Source: Lysobacteraceae bacterium SCN 69-320
Lineage (GTDB): Bacteria > Pseudomonadota > Gammaproteobacteria > Xanthomonadales > Rhodanobacteraceae
Direction: 5' to 3'
NCBI GenBank assembly: GCA_001725155.1
Contig: MEFP01000005.1
Location: 1 to 64,000, forward strand
DNA: 64,000 nucleotides
Position numbers and translations under genes: made by a program. The notes under the pieces are model-generated. The model did no database searches, was not told where the DNA came from, and saw only the letters and a program-made list of their open reading frames with translations. Below, piece by piece: positions 45,232 to 56,500 of this stretch. Within the stretch, counting starts at the first letter, position 1, and each line of letters opens with the position of its first letter.

Positions 45232-46074
45232 ATGGCTGACGCAACCGACTCCTCCCTTCCGCGCCTTGCCTTCGTCGGCGGCGGCAACATGGCCCGCAGC
45301 CTGATCGGCGGCCTCGTGCGCCGCGGCGCCGCGCCGGGGCGCATCGCCGTCGCCGAGCCGAACGCCGAATTGCGCGAGAGGCTGGCCGCCGACTACGGCG
45401 TCGCCGTGCAGGCCGACGGCGCCGGCGCTGCCGCCGACGCCGAGGTCATCGTGCTTGCGGTCAAGCCGCAGGTCATGCGGCTGGTCTGCGAGGCGCTGCG
45501 ACCCATCGTGCAGCAGACGCGGCCGCTGCTGATCTCCATCGCCGCGGGCATACGCCTGGATCAGCTCGATGCCTGGTGCGGCGGCGGACTCGCCGTCGTG
45601 CGCAGCATGCCGAACACGCCGGCGCTGATCGGCGCGGGCGCCAGCGGCCTGTGCGCCAACGCGCGCGTGACGCCGGAACAGCGCCGCAGCGCCGAAGCCG
45701 TACTCGGCGCGGCCGGACTCACGACCTGGATCGACGCCGAAGAACACATGGACATCGTGACCGCGCTGTCGGGCTCGGGACCGGCGTATTTCTTCCTGCT
45801 CGTCGAGGCGCTCGAAGACGCCGCCGTCGCGCAGGGACTGCCGCGCGAGGCCGCGCGGCAGCTTGCGACACAGACGGCTCTCGGCGCCGGCCGCATGCTC
45901 GCCGAAGACGGCGAAGCGCCGGCGAAGCTGCGCGAGCGCGTGACCTCGCCGGGCGGCACGACCCAGGCTGCGATCGACTGCTTCCTGACGCGCGGCCTGC
46001 GCGAGATCGTCGCCGATGCCGTCGCCGCGGCGACGCAGCGCGGGCGTGAACTCGCTGCCGGTTCGGGGAGCTGA
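45232..46074 (+). CDS. proC: Pyrroline-5-carboxylate reductase
   Basis: 280 residues from the ATG at 45232. It makes proline from pyrroline-5-carboxylate with NAD(P)H. The N-terminal Rossmann motif LAFVGGGNMARSLIGGL is followed by VLAVKPQVM, SIAAGIRLDQL, VRSMPNTPALIGAGASGLCA and the C-terminal signature ALSGSGPAYFFLLVEALEDA with SPGGTTQAAI. The length is standard. It follows yggS and precedes yggT by 3 bp, probably as one operon. Confidence 0.97.
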   Translation: MADATDSSLPRLAFVGGGNMARSLIGGLVRRGAAPGRIAVAEPNAELRERLAADYGVAVQADGAGAAADAEVIVLAVKPQVMRLVCEALRPIVQQTRPLLISIAAGIRLDQLDAWCGGGLAVVRSMPNTPALIGAGASGLCANARVTPEQRRSAEAVLGAAGLTTWIDAEEHMDIVTALSGSGPAYFFLLVEALEDAAVAQGLPREAARQLATQTALGAGRMLAEDGEAPAKLRERVTSPGGTTQAAIDCFLTRGLREIVADAVAAATQRGRELAAGSGS

Positions 46075-46077
46075 AGC

Positions 46078-46653
46078 ATGGGCTTCTTCAGCGATGCCGG
46101 CGCACTGCTGGTCTATCTCGTCTTCAGCTCGCTGCTGCTGATCCTGCTGCTGCGGCTGACCTTGCCGCTGACGCGGGCGCGCTTCCGGAATCCGATCTGC
46201 CAGTTCGTCTACAAGGTCACCAACCCCGTCGTCGGCCCGCTGGCCCAGATCATTCCGCCGCGACGGCAGTTCAGTTTCGCCACTTTGGTCCTGCTCGCCC
46301 TGGTCGCCCTGGTCGAGCTGTGCCTGCTGATGGTCCTGCGCGGCCTGCCGCCGGATCCTTCGACAGTTGCGCTGGGCACCGCCGGCGGCCTGCTGTATTT
46401 CGCGCTCGGCATCGCGTTCTGGTCGATCGTGCTGCGCGCGATCATGAGCTTCTTGTCGCCCGACTACGCCAATCCGGCGGTCGAGGTGATCTACTCGCTG
46501 ACCGATCCGCTGCTGCAGCCGTTCAGCAAGCTGCCGCCGCGTTCGGCGCCGTTCGATCTGTCGCCGCTGTATGCCGGCGTCGTGATCCGGCTGTGCATGC
46601 TCGCCGTCTTTCATCTGTTCGGCCCCATAGGCACGGTGTTCCTGCCGCTCTGA
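46078..46653 (+). CDS. yggT: YggT family membrane protein
   Basis: 191 residues with two YGGT repeats. Each repeat is a pair of hydrophobic helices with a conserved NP motif: NPICQFVYKVTNPVVGPLAQIIPP and, in the second repeat, NPAVEVIYSLTDPLLQPFSK. YggT proteins are small inner-membrane proteins implicated in osmotic or potassium tolerance and in septum-related functions in some organisms; the role is not established. It starts 3 bp after proC. Confidence 0.93.
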   Translation: MGFFSDAGALLVYLVFSSLLLILLLRLTLPLTRARFRNPICQFVYKVTNPVVGPLAQIIPPRRQFSFATLVLLALVALVELCLLMVLRGLPPDPSTVALGTAGGLLYFALGIAFWSIVLRAIMSFLSPDYANPAVEVIYSLTDPLLQPFSKLPPRSAPFDLSPLYAGVVIRLCMLAVFHLFGPIGTVFLPL

Positions 46654-46701
46654 GCCGGCGCGCGGTGTAAGATCGACACGCTCTGACCGCAGGAGACGCC
46701 C

Positions 46702-47154
46702 ATGAAACTGGCCTACAAGATCGGTTTGCTCGTCGGCGCCGCCGTGCTGCTGTTCCTGCTGCCGTCGCGCGGCCGCGGCGAGCAGCTGCAGCGCTTCGAC
46801 GATTACGTCGTGCACTACAACGCGCTGTCGGCCGACATGCTGCCGGCCGAAGTCGCCGCGGCCTACAAGATTCCGCGCTCGAGCAAGCAGGGCCTGCTGA
46901 ACATCGCCGTGCAGCGGACCGACGGCGCCGAACCGGTCGCGGTCACGGCGCGCATCAGCGGCAGCGTGGCCAACCTCGCCGGCCAGCGCAGCGAAATGAC
47001 CGTACGCGAGATCCGCGAGGCCGACGCGATCTACTATCTGGCCGAATTCCCGGTGCGCGGCAGCGACACCTTGAACTTCGACCTGCGCATCGCGCCGACC
47101 GACAGCACGCGCAGCTACACCTTGAAATTCAGCAAGAACTACGTGACCGAGTGA
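46702..47154 (+). CDS. DUF4426 periplasmic protein
   Basis: 150 residues. An N-terminal signal peptide or anchor (residues 1-27) is followed by GEQLQRFDDYVVHYNALSAD, the family opening, then YKIPRSSKQGLLNIAVQR, REIREADAIYYLAEFPVRG and YTLKFSKNYVTE. This is the DUF4426 pattern: a small beta-rich exported protein of unknown function, often found next to yggT and proC. The stop overlaps the start of the next gene (GTGA). Confidence 0.9.
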   Translation: MKLAYKIGLLVGAAVLLFLLPSRGRGEQLQRFDDYVVHYNALSADMLPAEVAAAYKIPRSSKQGLLNIAVQRTDGAEPVAVTARISGSVANLAGQRSEMTVREIREADAIYYLAEFPVRGSDTLNFDLRIAPTDSTRSYTLKFSKNYVTE

Positions 47155-47861
47155 GCACGACGACCCGCCTGCTGCTGATCCGCCACGCCCAGGCGAGCTT
47201 CGGCACCGACGACTACGACCGGCTTTCCGAGCGCGGCCTGCGCCAGGCCGACCTGCTGGCGCACTGGCTGGCCACGCAGCCGGACCTCGAGTTCAGCCAT
47301 GTCGTCAGCGGCGCGCAGAAGCGCCACGCCCAGACCCTGCAGGCCCTGCAGATCGCCGCGAACGCGGCCGCGCGGCCGCTGCCGCAGGCCGTCGTCGACG
47401 CGGACTGGAACGAGTTCGATCACGAAAGCCTGCTGCGCGGCTATGCGGCCCGCCATCTCGACGATCCGGACCTCCTGGCACTGCGTTCTGGCGTCGAGCC
47501 GGCGCGCGTGCAGGCCCTGCTCGGCCGCGCGTTCCAGGCCTGGGCCGACGGTTACCTCGACGATGTCATGCCGGAAACCCTGCAGGCGTTCCGCGACCGC
47601 GTGCATCGCGCGCGCGACCGCGCCGAGACGCACGCCGGCACCGGCACGGCATTGGTCGTCAGCTCCGGCGGCGTCATCGCGCGCTGCGCCCAGGCGTTGC
47701 TCGCGCTCGACGAGCCGGCGACCATTCGCCACAACCTGAGTCTGGCCAACTCCGGCATCGTCGAATTCGTGCGTGAAAGCGGCGCCTGGCAGTTGCGGCG
47801 CTGGAGCCATCTGCCGCACCTGGACACCGACGCGCATCGCGAGCTGCGCAGCTTCTACTGA
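47151..47861 (+). CDS. Histidine phosphatase family protein (phosphoglycerate mutase-like)
   Basis: 236 residues from a GTG overlapping the previous stop. The phosphohistidine motif is LLLIRHAQASFGTDDYDRLSERGLRQA (in part LIRHAQASFG). Distal active-site elements are SGAQKRHAQTLQA, the acidic WNEFDHE and VVSSGGVIA near residue 165. It is a member of the branch that cleaves phosphomonoesters. The substrate cannot be assigned; it is not the metabolic phosphoglycerate mutase. Convergent with the TPM genes. Confidence 0.92.
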   Translation: MSTTTRLLLIRHAQASFGTDDYDRLSERGLRQADLLAHWLATQPDLEFSHVVSGAQKRHAQTLQALQIAANAAARPLPQAVVDADWNEFDHESLLRGYAARHLDDPDLLALRSGVEPARVQALLGRAFQAWADGYLDDVMPETLQAFRDRVHRARDRAETHAGTGTALVVSSGGVIARCAQALLALDEPATIRHNLSLANSGIVEFVRESGAWQLRRWSHLPHLDTDAHRELRSFY

Positions 47862-48020
47862 AGCCGGACGCGCGTCGCTTCCTCGTTTTCGCGCCCGCAA
47901 GCCGTCGCCGCGCGACCTTATTGTTGAAAAAAACTATCAAAATTCAACGCATGTGCTAACCGCACCGCATCGACGGCATGGCGCGGCAACTGCCGCCCCG
48001 GCAACCGCGCGATGCCGCAG

Positions 48021-48509
48021 CTACAGCAGCACCGGCCGGTCCGGCCGCTCGTCCGCATTGCTGATTCCGTCGGCCGGCAGATGGCGGCGCAGGATGGCGG
48101 TGACCGCGGCGATGCCGGCCTGCGCGCCGGCGGCGTACTCGCCGCGCGCGAACGGGCCGCGCATGAGTTCGCAGACGTCGCGCCATTCGTCGTCGCCGAC
48201 CGCAGCGGCAATGCCGCGATCGGCGACGATCTCGATGGCCTGATCGGCCAGCAGCAGATAGATCAGCACGCCGCTGTTGTGCGCCGTGTCCCAGACGCGC
48301 AGCTCGGCGAACACGCCCTGCGCGCGTTCGCGCGGCGTCATCCCGCGGCGCAGCGCCGCCAGCGGCAGGCTGCCCTCGACGGCGAACACGATCTCGCCGA
48401 GATGCGCGGCCTCGCTCGCCGCGATGGCCTGCTGGATCGCATCCAGCGTCGCCGGCGAAAAGCGCCGCCGCACCGCGCCGAATTCGAACACATGACGCAG
48501 CCAGCGCAT
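48021..48509 (-). CDS. TPM-domain protein, cytoplasmic-type
   Basis: 162 residues of a single TPM domain without signal peptide: FSPATLDAIQQAIAASEAAHLGEIVFAVEG, then ERAQGVFAELRVWDTAHNSGVLIYLLLADQ and IVADRGIAAAVGDDEWRDV (in pieces). It is the shorter member of the lemA-tpm-tpm operon. The start ATG directly abuts the stop of the preceding gene. Function is unknown; such pairs are common in the LemA neighbourhood. Confidence 0.9.
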   Translation of the reverse strand: MRWLRHVFEFGAVRRRFSPATLDAIQQAIAASEAAHLGEIVFAVEGSLPLAALRRGMTPRERAQGVFAELRVWDTAHNSGVLIYLLLADQAIEIVADRGIAAAVGDDEWRDVCELMRGPFARGEYAAGAQAGIAAVTAILRRHLPADGISNADERPDRPVLL

Positions 48510-49394
48510 CTACCAGCTCCCCGAAGCGCCGCCGCCGGCCGAACTGCCGCCGCCGCCGCTGAAACCGCCGCCGCCGGAACTGCTGCTGAATCCGCCGCCG
48601 CCGAAGCTGCCACCGCCGCCGCGGCCGACATAGCGCCCGCCGGTCGCGCCGATCAGCCCCAGCAGCAGTCCTCCACCGCCGGCGATCAGCACGAGCAGGC
48701 CGTAGCCGCCGAGCACCCAGGTCGTCAGCGCGGCGCCGGCGCCGACCAGCACGCCGCGCCGCAGGCGCTTGAGGCCGGCCAACAGGCCGTTGAGAAACAG
48801 CGCGGCGAACAGGGCGCCGCCCAGCGGGAAGAACTCGTCCTCCGGCGCCGGGCGGTTGTCATCCAGCGGCGGCGGCAGCGGCTCGTCGTTGACGAGCTTC
48901 GTCAACATGCCGAGCGCGTCGTGGATGCCGCCGTAGTAATCGCCTTCGCGAAAGCGCGGCGCGATGTATTCGCGGATGATGCGCGCCGCGGCCGCATCGG
49001 GAATCGCCGCCTCCAGCCCGCGCGCGACCTCGATGCGCACGCGCCGGTCGTTCTTCGCGACGATCAGCAGCACGCCGTCGTCGACGCCCTGGCGGCCGAG
49101 CCTCCACGCATCGAACACGCGGATGGCATAGGCGGCGATGTCTTCGGGCTGCGTCGTCGGCACGACGAGTACCGCGATCTGCGCGCCCTTGGCCGCCTCC
49201 AGCGCGGCGAGCTCGGACTCCAGGGTCTGCCGCTGCGCCGCATCCAGCGTGCCGGTCAGATCGGTCACGCGCGCGGTCAGCGGCGGCAACGGCTGCGGCG
49301 ACTGCGCCGTCGCCGCGGTCGTGAACAGCGCCGCGAGCAGCACGAGCGCGAACCCGGCCAGACCGGGCACGCCGCGGCGCAGCCGGCATTTCAT
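48510..49394 (-). CDS. TPM-domain membrane protein with Gly/Ser-rich tail
   Basis: 294 residues. Signal peptide (1-30), TPM domain (~38-165; VTDLTGTLDAAQRQTLESEL, YAIRVFDAWRLG, DDGVLLIVAKNDRRVRIEV, REGDYYGGI), two hydrophobic segments (~195-255) and a C-terminal tail of ~45 residues composed almost only of Gly and Ser. Such tails are typical of YgcG-like TPM proteins and are likely exposed at the membrane. Known TPM proteins are involved in photosystem repair or act as phosphatases; the bacterial role is unclear. It follows lemA after 43 bp. Confidence 0.93.
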   Translation of the reverse strand: MKCRLRRGVPGLAGFALVLLAALFTTAATAQSPQPLPPLTARVTDLTGTLDAAQRQTLESELAALEAAKGAQIAVLVVPTTQPEDIAAYAIRVFDAWRLGRQGVDDGVLLIVAKNDRRVRIEVARGLEAAIPDAAAARIIREYIAPRFREGDYYGGIHDALGMLTKLVNDEPLPPPLDDNRPAPEDEFFPLGGALFAALFLNGLLAGLKRLRRGVLVGAGAALTTWVLGGYGLLVLIAGGGGLLLGLIGATGGRYVGRGGGGSFGGGGFSSSSGGGGFSGGGGSSAGGGASGSW

Positions 49395-49437
49395 GCTGTC
49401 ACGCCGCCCGCGCGAGCGGCGGTCCGCCGCGACGCGT

Positions 49438-50055
49438 TCATTGGCCCGACGGCGGCGGCACGGCCGGCTTGCCGAAGTCGACCGGCGGCGCGGTAGAGAT
49501 CTGCGCTTCGTTGTCGACCGAGAAATTCGCCTTGGCCTTGTAGCCGAACATGCCCGCGGTCATGTTCTGCGGGAACGAGCGCACCAGCACGTTGTAGTCG
49601 CGCACGGCCTGGATGTAGCGATTGCGCGCGACGGTGATGCGGTTCTCGGTACCTTCGAGCTGCGCCTGCAGGTTCTGGAACAGGCCGTCGGCCTTGAGCT
49701 GCGGATAGTTCTCGCTGACCGCCATCAGCCGCGACAGCGCGCCGGACAACTCGCCCTGGGCGGCCTGGAACTGCTTGACCTTGGCTTCGTCGGCGAGATC
49801 GTCGGCGGACAAGGTGATCGAGCCGACCTTGGCGCGCGCCTCGGTGACCTTGGTGAAGACGGATTCCTCGTGCGCGGCATAGCCCTTCACCGTGTTGACG
49901 AGGTTGGGCACGAGATCGGCCCGGCGCTGGTACTGGTTGACGACCTCGGACCAGGCGGCCTTGGTGTCTTCGTCCTTGGACTGGATCGCGTTGTAACCGC
50001 AGCCGCTCAACAGGATCAGCAGCAGCGGCAGGCACAGCCATCGGATCGCACGCAT
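49438..50055 (-). CDS. lemA: LemA family lipoprotein
   Basis: 205 residues from the ATG at 50055; the open frame extends far upstream only antisense to the APH gene. Lipobox LLSGC gives Cys 19. The LemA pattern follows: YNAIQSKDEDTKAAWSEVVNQYQRRADLVPNLVNTVKGYA (in part AAWSEVVNQYQRRADLVPNL), then ENYPQLKADGLFQNLQ, EGTENRITVARNRYIQAVRD and PQNMTAGMFGYKAKANF. LemA is a coiled-coil envelope protein of uncertain role, usually with TPM proteins as here. Confidence 0.95.
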   Translation of the reverse strand: MRAIRWLCLPLLLILLSGCGYNAIQSKDEDTKAAWSEVVNQYQRRADLVPNLVNTVKGYAAHEESVFTKVTEARAKVGSITLSADDLADEAKVKQFQAAQGELSGALSRLMAVSENYPQLKADGLFQNLQAQLEGTENRITVARNRYIQAVRDYNVLVRSFPQNMTAGMFGYKAKANFSVDNEAQISTAPPVDFGKPAVPPPSGQ

Positions 50056-50202
50056 GTTTCCTCCGCAGCGACGGCAGGGACCGGCCTCGTGCCGGCGGCC
50101 AACTGTGGCCTGCCGCCGCGAAGCGCGCAAGCACGGCCGGCGCCGCGCAAGCGGCGCCGGGTCTGCTAGCGTAGGCGCCCGCCGTTCCCGCCCGAGCGAA
50201 CC

Positions 50203-51228
50203 ATGACGCCTGCTTCCGATCCCGGCTTCGACACTGACGTGCTGGCCGCCTATCTGCAGGCCCGGATGCCCGGCTTTCGCGGCCCGCTCGGCGCGACCAA
50301 GTTCAAGGGCGGCCAGTCCAATCCGACCTACCGCATCGACGCCGCCTCGGGCTGCTATGTGCTGCGGCGCAAGCCGCCGGGCAAGCTGCTCGCCTCGGCG
50401 CATGCCGTCGATCGCGAGTACCGCGTACTGCGGGCGCTGGAGCACGGAACGGTGCCGGTCGCCTCGCCGCTGCATCTGTGCGAGGACGCCGGCGTCATCG
50501 GCAGCGCGTTCTATCTGATGAGCTACGTGCCCGGCCGCGTGTACTGGGATCCGGCGCTGCCGGAGCTCGCGCCGGCGCAGCGCGGCGCGATCTACGACGC
50601 CGCACTGGACAGTCTGATCGCGCTGGCCGGCCTCGACGTGGCCGCAGCCGGACTGGCCGACTACGGCAAGCCCGGCAACTATTTCGCGCGCCAGATCGCG
50701 CGCTGGAGCGAGCAATACCGCGCCAGCGAAACCACGACGATCGCGGCGATGGATCGCCTGATCGCGGCGCTGCCCGCGGCCGCGCCGGCCGACGACGGCC
50801 GCATTGCGCTCGTGCACGGTGACTTCCGCCTCGACAACCTGATGTGGTCGGACGAACCGCGCCTGCTCGCCGTCGTCGACTGGGAGCTGTCGACCCTGGG
50901 CCATCCGCTGGCCGATCTCGGCTACTTCTGCATGGCCCTGCGCCTGCCGCGCAATCCGGTGCTGCCGGGTCTGGCGGGCATGGATCGCGCCGCGCTCGGC
51001 ATTCCCGACGAAGCCGCGCTGCTCGCGCGCTTCGCGGCGGCCACCGGCCTGGACCCCGGCGATGCCTGGCCGTTCCATCTGGCCTTCCATTTCTTCCGTC
51101 TGGCCGCGATCGCGCAAGGCGTCATGCAGCGCGCACTGCAAGGCAATGCCTCGAACGAGCAGGCACTGGCCGCCGGCCGCATGGCCGCGACGATCGCCCA
51201 GATGGGTTGGGAAGTGCTGGATCGCTAG
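50203..51228 (+). CDS. APH-family phosphotransferase (ACAD10/11-type kinase domain)
   Basis: 341 residues. An aminoglycoside-phosphotransferase/choline-kinase fold: FKGGQSNPTYRID (Gly-rich loop), VLRRKPPGKLLASAHAVDREYRV (in part VLRRKPPGKLL with the ATP lysine), catalytic loop VHGDFRLDNLMW and metal site VVDWELSTLGHPLADLGY. The subgroup also forms the kinase domain of eukaryotic ACAD10/11, which phosphorylates 4-hydroxy acids for beta-oxidation. A role in catabolism of hydroxylated acids is an inference, and resistance is unlikely. Divergent from lemA. Confidence 0.9.
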   Translation: MTPASDPGFDTDVLAAYLQARMPGFRGPLGATKFKGGQSNPTYRIDAASGCYVLRRKPPGKLLASAHAVDREYRVLRALEHGTVPVASPLHLCEDAGVIGSAFYLMSYVPGRVYWDPALPELAPAQRGAIYDAALDSLIALAGLDVAAAGLADYGKPGNYFARQIARWSEQYRASETTTIAAMDRLIAALPAAAPADDGRIALVHGDFRLDNLMWSDEPRLLAVVDWELSTLGHPLADLGYFCMALRLPRNPVLPGLAGMDRAALGIPDEAALLARFAAATGLDPGDAWPFHLAFHFFRLAAIAQGVMQRALQGNASNEQALAAGRMAATIAQMGWEVLDR

Positions 51229-51286
51229 CGCAGTCGCATCGCCGCGTGGTGGGCGATGCGCCCATGAAACGACGCCGGCACTGCGC

Positions 51287-53562
<2,276 letters not shown>

Positions 53563-56500
53563 TCAACCGTCAGAATCTGGCGTTCGCGGGATACAACTTT
53601 CGAGACACCGGATCAATTCGTGCCGTGCCTCTTCCAGGCACGTCGAATACTTCCAGACAATCCACGGTTTGCACTTGGTTATCGCCTTGCGGTGCTTGCA
53701 GCTGCACCGGTTGTGGCACGTATCCGGCATATCAGGGCAATACAATTCGTCCAGCCCCGAACCGCCGCAGGACATGCCGCCGGACCCGCGCCGCCGCAGG
53801 AGTCCATCCGGATCGGTGAAATCCAGCACTGCCGAACCGGCATATTCGTAAGTGGCCCAGGCACCTTCGAGACCAATCGGATCGCTTTCGACGTAGCGGC
53901 CCGTCGAAGCCTCATAGTCGCGACGATAGTTGTGGTTGAGACCGGTCTCCGCATCGAAATACTGGCCGGGATAGCGCAGCGAAACGCCTTTGCCGGTCAC
54001 CAATGTATCCGCCTCATGCTCGCCGAATGCGCTGCCCAGCAGATCCCAGCGCCACTCCACCGCATTCGTCGCCGGATTGACCGCGACCCGTGGTGTATCG
54101 AGGTGGTCGCTCTCCAGATAGCTCATGGCGGTGCCCCGGACGATCGCGACCGGCGTTGTGCCGAGGAACAGGTAGACTGAGGTGCCACGCGAGCCGCCGG
54201 CACTCTGCGACTGCTCGGCAAGGATCTGGCCGTCGGCGTCGTGCAGGTAGCGGCTGGTGCTGGTCGTCGCCCCGCTGACGGTGTGCTTGCGTGTACGCTG
54301 CTCGAACGCCGAATAGTCGTATCCGGTCGTTCCCGTCGCCGCCACGACACTCGTCAGCCGGTTGCGGTCGTCGTAGTCCAGCGACACGCCGTCGCCGCGG
54401 CCAGTCGTGTTGCCGTTCGCATCGTAGCTGCGCGCAGTGCCCGCGACCGCAGCCAGGCGATGCGTGCCCGACAGATAGGCATACGCCTGTGCAGGCTGTC
54501 CGGCGAACTGTTTCGACATGCGATCACCGGTACGGTTGTAGCCGTAGTCTTCGACCAGCGCTCCGGTCGCGTCCTCGACTCGCGTAATGCGGTAAAGGTT
54601 GTCATGAACATATCGCCGCTGCGCCGGCGTGGTACCTAGGGCCCCGTCTACGCCAGCGATATTGCCCATCACGCCGACATCGAACTGCAGCGCCAGACCG
54701 TCAGCGGCGGAGCTGAGCACGCTGTCGATCGCATAGTTCTGGTCACGCATTTTCGTCAGCGTGCGGCCGTTGCCGTAGGTCAACGATGCGAGCGGACCGA
54801 ACGGGTAATGGCTAGCGGTAACGACGGCGACGGGCGTCGCGGACGCATTGGCTTTCCAGGTCAGCTGGCTGGGGCGGCCGCTCTCGTCGTAGATGTATCC
54901 CGCGATACCACCGCCCGGATAGGTGATCGACGCAACGCGATCGGCCGGCGTGTAGGTGAACGTCGCGCTGAGTACCGAGCTGCCGAGGGAATGCGTCCTT
55001 CGCGTAACGTTGCCGCGACGATCATAGCAGTGCACCGTCGTTCCGCTCGAATCCGTTACCCGCGTCAGCCGTCCCAGCGGGAATGAGCCCGGGCATCCGG
55101 TGATCGCATCGCTTTCGTCGTAGTGGACGTTCACGCCCAGCGACGATGCCGGATACGAGATCTGTACCAGCCGGTTCAGCGCATCGTAGACATAGGCCGA
55201 CACCACACCGCGGTTGTCGGTCTGGGAGATGCGATTGCCGGCCCGATCGTACGCGAAGGCCGTATGCCCGGTATCGGGACTCGACAGCAAGGTCTGGTTG
55301 TCGAGCGAATCGAAGGTATATGTCGTGACGAGGCCGTCCGGATCGGTGATCGTACGGACGTTGTCGCGCGTATCGTAGGTGTATTCGACGGTCGATGCGG
55401 CAGTCTCCGGGTCGCTGCCAGCATAGTCCTCGATCGTTTTCACGAGCCGATTGAGCGGGTCGTATTCCTGGCGCGTCTCAATACCGCGACCATCCTTTAC
55501 CGCGACCTCGTTGCCGTGCGCGTCGTAGCCGTCGAGAAGACCGCCGCTGTCGTAAGGCGAGGAGTCGCGCGTGATCGCGTCGGCGGCATCACGTTCACGC
55601 ACTAGGCGGCGGAGCGAAGTGAATTCCCGCGAAAGCAACCGCTTGAGCCCGACGCCGGGAGTCGCCGGATTGTAGCTGGAGTCGAATGTTTCTTCCTTGA
55701 GCCGATTGCCGGCGGCGTCCAGTGTGTAGCGGATGCGGTTGCCGAGGCTGTCGGCGATCCCGACGAGCCGGTGTGCGTCGTCGTAGTCGTAGTCCAGGTA
55801 TGCGCCGCCCGGGCGCTGTACGCGTACGATCTGTCCGGCGGCGTCGTAGGTGAAGCTCGTCGTCGCATCACTGGGGTCTGACGCGCCGCTCGCCAGCCCG
55901 CGTACGGTGGTGGACTGCAACCGGCCTCGGAGGTCGTAGGTACTGTCGGTCAGCGTGCCGTTCGCATCCCGCATGCGTCGTACGCGGCCGCTGCGGTCGT
56001 AGGCGACGCGCTCACTGACGCGACCGAGCGCATCGGTCACGGTATGCAGGTCCGCCTTGCGGTGGCAGTTGCCGCCGGCGACGTCGCAGCCGGATTCGTC
56101 GGTAGCCAGGTAGTACGCGTACGTCGTGACGTCGTCCTGCCCGTTCATGCCTGCCTCGGTCGGCGAACGTGGGCCATCGGAGGTTCTCAGCAGACCGACC
56201 ACGGGACACGACGAATTCGGCGCCGTGACGTCCGCGGCCTCGCAGTAGACGTAAGTCCAGCGCCGGACCGGAACCGGCGCCGCCGGTGCCGTCGTCGCGC
56301 TGCAGACGTAGGCCATCGCGGCCGCATTGCCGACGTCGAACTCGCATTCGGCGAGCACCTGTCCACGCGTGTTGTAGACCCATTGAGTACGCGACTCCAG
56401 ATCGTTCGCTGCGTTGCGCACGCGGCGTTCGACCGGCAGGTTGAACGTCGCGTGCCAATCCGTCTCCGTCGAACGCGACTGTGTCGCCGGGCCGGTCGGC

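Noticed and set aside
45144-45344. A minus-strand 66-codon frame over the start of proC
   Set aside because: It is antisense to proC and the REP-like element and has no domain.
47862-48020. The AT-rich patch with GTTGAA-n-TTCAAC as a promoter or RNA
   Set aside because: It lies between two convergent gene ends, and the short inverted repeat is too weak to call. At most it is a weak terminator.
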